The notes beneath the pieces were generated by a model, which saw only the letters and a program-made list of their open reading frames with translations, did no database searches and was not told the origin of the DNA. The position numbers and the translations under genes are program-made. This document shows, piece after piece, positions 62,981-64,000 of a DNA stretch of 64,000 nt. The first letter of the stretch is position 1. Every line of letters begins with the position of its first letter. This stretch comes from Calliopsis andreniformis (Eukaryota > Arthropoda > Insecta > Hymenoptera > Andrenidae): contig NW_027480422.1 of the NCBI RefSeq assembly GCF_051401765.1, forward strand, positions 10,744,001-10,808,000. Direction: 5' to 3'.

Positions 62981-64000
62981 ATACAACGGTTTTTCCATGG
63001 TATAAAAGGAATAATTGCTACCAGTGTGAAAGTAATGGTCATTTCTACGTTCCGGGCAACCTAGGTTTCACTCTTGGTCGTTGCTCCACCACAACGAATA
63101 GCTACGGCCTTAGAAGTCAACTCCAGCAGCACAAAATACAATATAAATACAACAGCTTTTCCATCGTATATAATGTATATTTGCAGTGTGAAAGTAAAGG
63201 TCATTTCTACGTTCCGGGCAACCTAGGCTTAACTGTAGGGCGTTGCTCCACCAGATCGCGTAGTTAGGGACTTAGAAATTAACGCCAGAAGCATAAAATA
63301 CAAAATAAATAGAACAGGTTTTCCATTTCATAAAACGAATAATTGCAACCAGTGTGAAAGTTATTGTCATTTCTACGTTCCGGGCGACCTAGGCTTCACT
63401 CTAGGGCGTTGTTCCACCAGATCGAATAGTTAGGGCCTTAGATGTCAACGCCCGAAGCATAAAGTACAAAATAAATAGAACAGTTTTTCCATTGTATAAA
63501 ACGAATAATTGCAACCAGTGTGAAAGTTATGGTCATTTCTATGTTCCGGGCGACCTAGGCTTCACTCTAGGGCGTTGTTCCACCGGATCGAATAGTTAGG
63601 GCCTTAGATGTCAACGCCCGAATCATAAAATACAAAATAAATAGAACAGTTTTTTCATTGTATAAAACGAATAATTGCAACAAGTGTGAAAGTTATGGTC
63701 ATTTCTACGTTCCGGGCAACCTAGGCTTAACTGTAGGGCGTTGTTCCACCAGATCGCATAGTTAGGGACTTAGAAATTAACGCCAGAAGCATAAACTACA
63801 ATATAAATACAACAGCTTTTCCATCGTATATAATGTATATTTGCAAACAGTGTGAAAGTAAAGGTCATTTCTACGTTCCGAGCAAGCTAGGTTTCGCTGT
63901 AGGGCGCTGCTCCACCAGATCGAATAGCTAGGGACTTAGAAGTCAACGCCATAAGTATAAAATACAATAAAAATACAACAGTTTTTCCATCGTATAAAAG

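Larger units (their letters stand above)
56001..64000 (+). repeat. 166-bp satellite array, right arm
   Basis: The same satellite resumes immediately after the retrotransposon and its target duplication, in the same orientation and the same monomer phase ('gcataaaatacaataaaaat' follows the insertion point). About 48 monomers are present and the array runs off the window end. Many monomers here are close copies of monomers at 42.7-48.5 kb and 25.1-27.4 kb, so the insertion interrupted one continuous array. No gene was found. Confidence 0.97.

Overview
This window is almost entirely one eukaryotic satellite-DNA array. It is broken once by a full-length, recently inserted BEL/Pao-type LTR retrotransposon. 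Apart from that element I see no genes, tRNA, rRNA, CRISPR or operon structure. The organism is most likely an arthropod, probably an insect: BEL/Pao elements of this gag-pol layout are common there, the element carries a primer-binding site matching the animal tRNA-Tyr 3' end, and long complex satellites of this type suit centromeric or pericentromeric heterochromatin. The species cannot be named from the sequence.

Satellite (1-48,563 and 56,001-64,000). The basic monomer is about 166 bp, roughly 340 copies, all in the same orientation. It has an AT-rich part (around 'aaatacaatataaatacaac' and 'tttttccatcgtata') and a more GC-rich part (around 'tctacgttccgggcaacc', 'gggcgttgctccacc' and 'gaagtcaacgcc'). 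Because 166 leaves remainder 1 when divided by 3, the reading frame shifts in every monomer, so the many 60-112-codon frames are repeat artefacts. On top of the monomers are nested tandem duplications with spacings close to whole numbers of monomers: 1, 2, 3, 4, 7, 8, 14, 19, 22, 25-26 and 59-61. The largest is a direct tandem duplication of about 10 kb (17,961-28,079 and 28,080-37,870) whose two copies differ internally by gains and losses of whole monomers. The first 8.8 kb is another higher-order repeat in three copies (26, 19 and a truncated 8 monomers).

Retrotransposon (48,564-55,995, minus strand, 7,432 bp). It has two 617-bp LTRs that I read as identical, a perfect 5-bp target-site duplication (ataag), a tRNA-Tyr-type primer-binding site, a purine-rich tract and one uninterrupted 1,760-codon gag-protease-RT-RNase H-integrase frame. 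There is no envelope gene. A paralogous array segment near 62.8-63.0 kb still has the uninterrupted target, so the insertion came after that segment was duplicated. Two oddities stand out in the polyprotein: the protease active-site triad reads D-V-G instead of D-S/T-G, and a 22-base pure A run encodes seven lysines inside the integrase zinc-binding region.

How it fits together: the satellite evolves by unequal exchange and conversion, and one conversion-like patch of about 80 bp is visible at 6,042-6,119. The retrotransposon is a young passenger. I found no evidence of a new gene system. The points most worth checking are the nested repeat architecture, the three mutually pairing segments in each monomer, and the oddities of the element.
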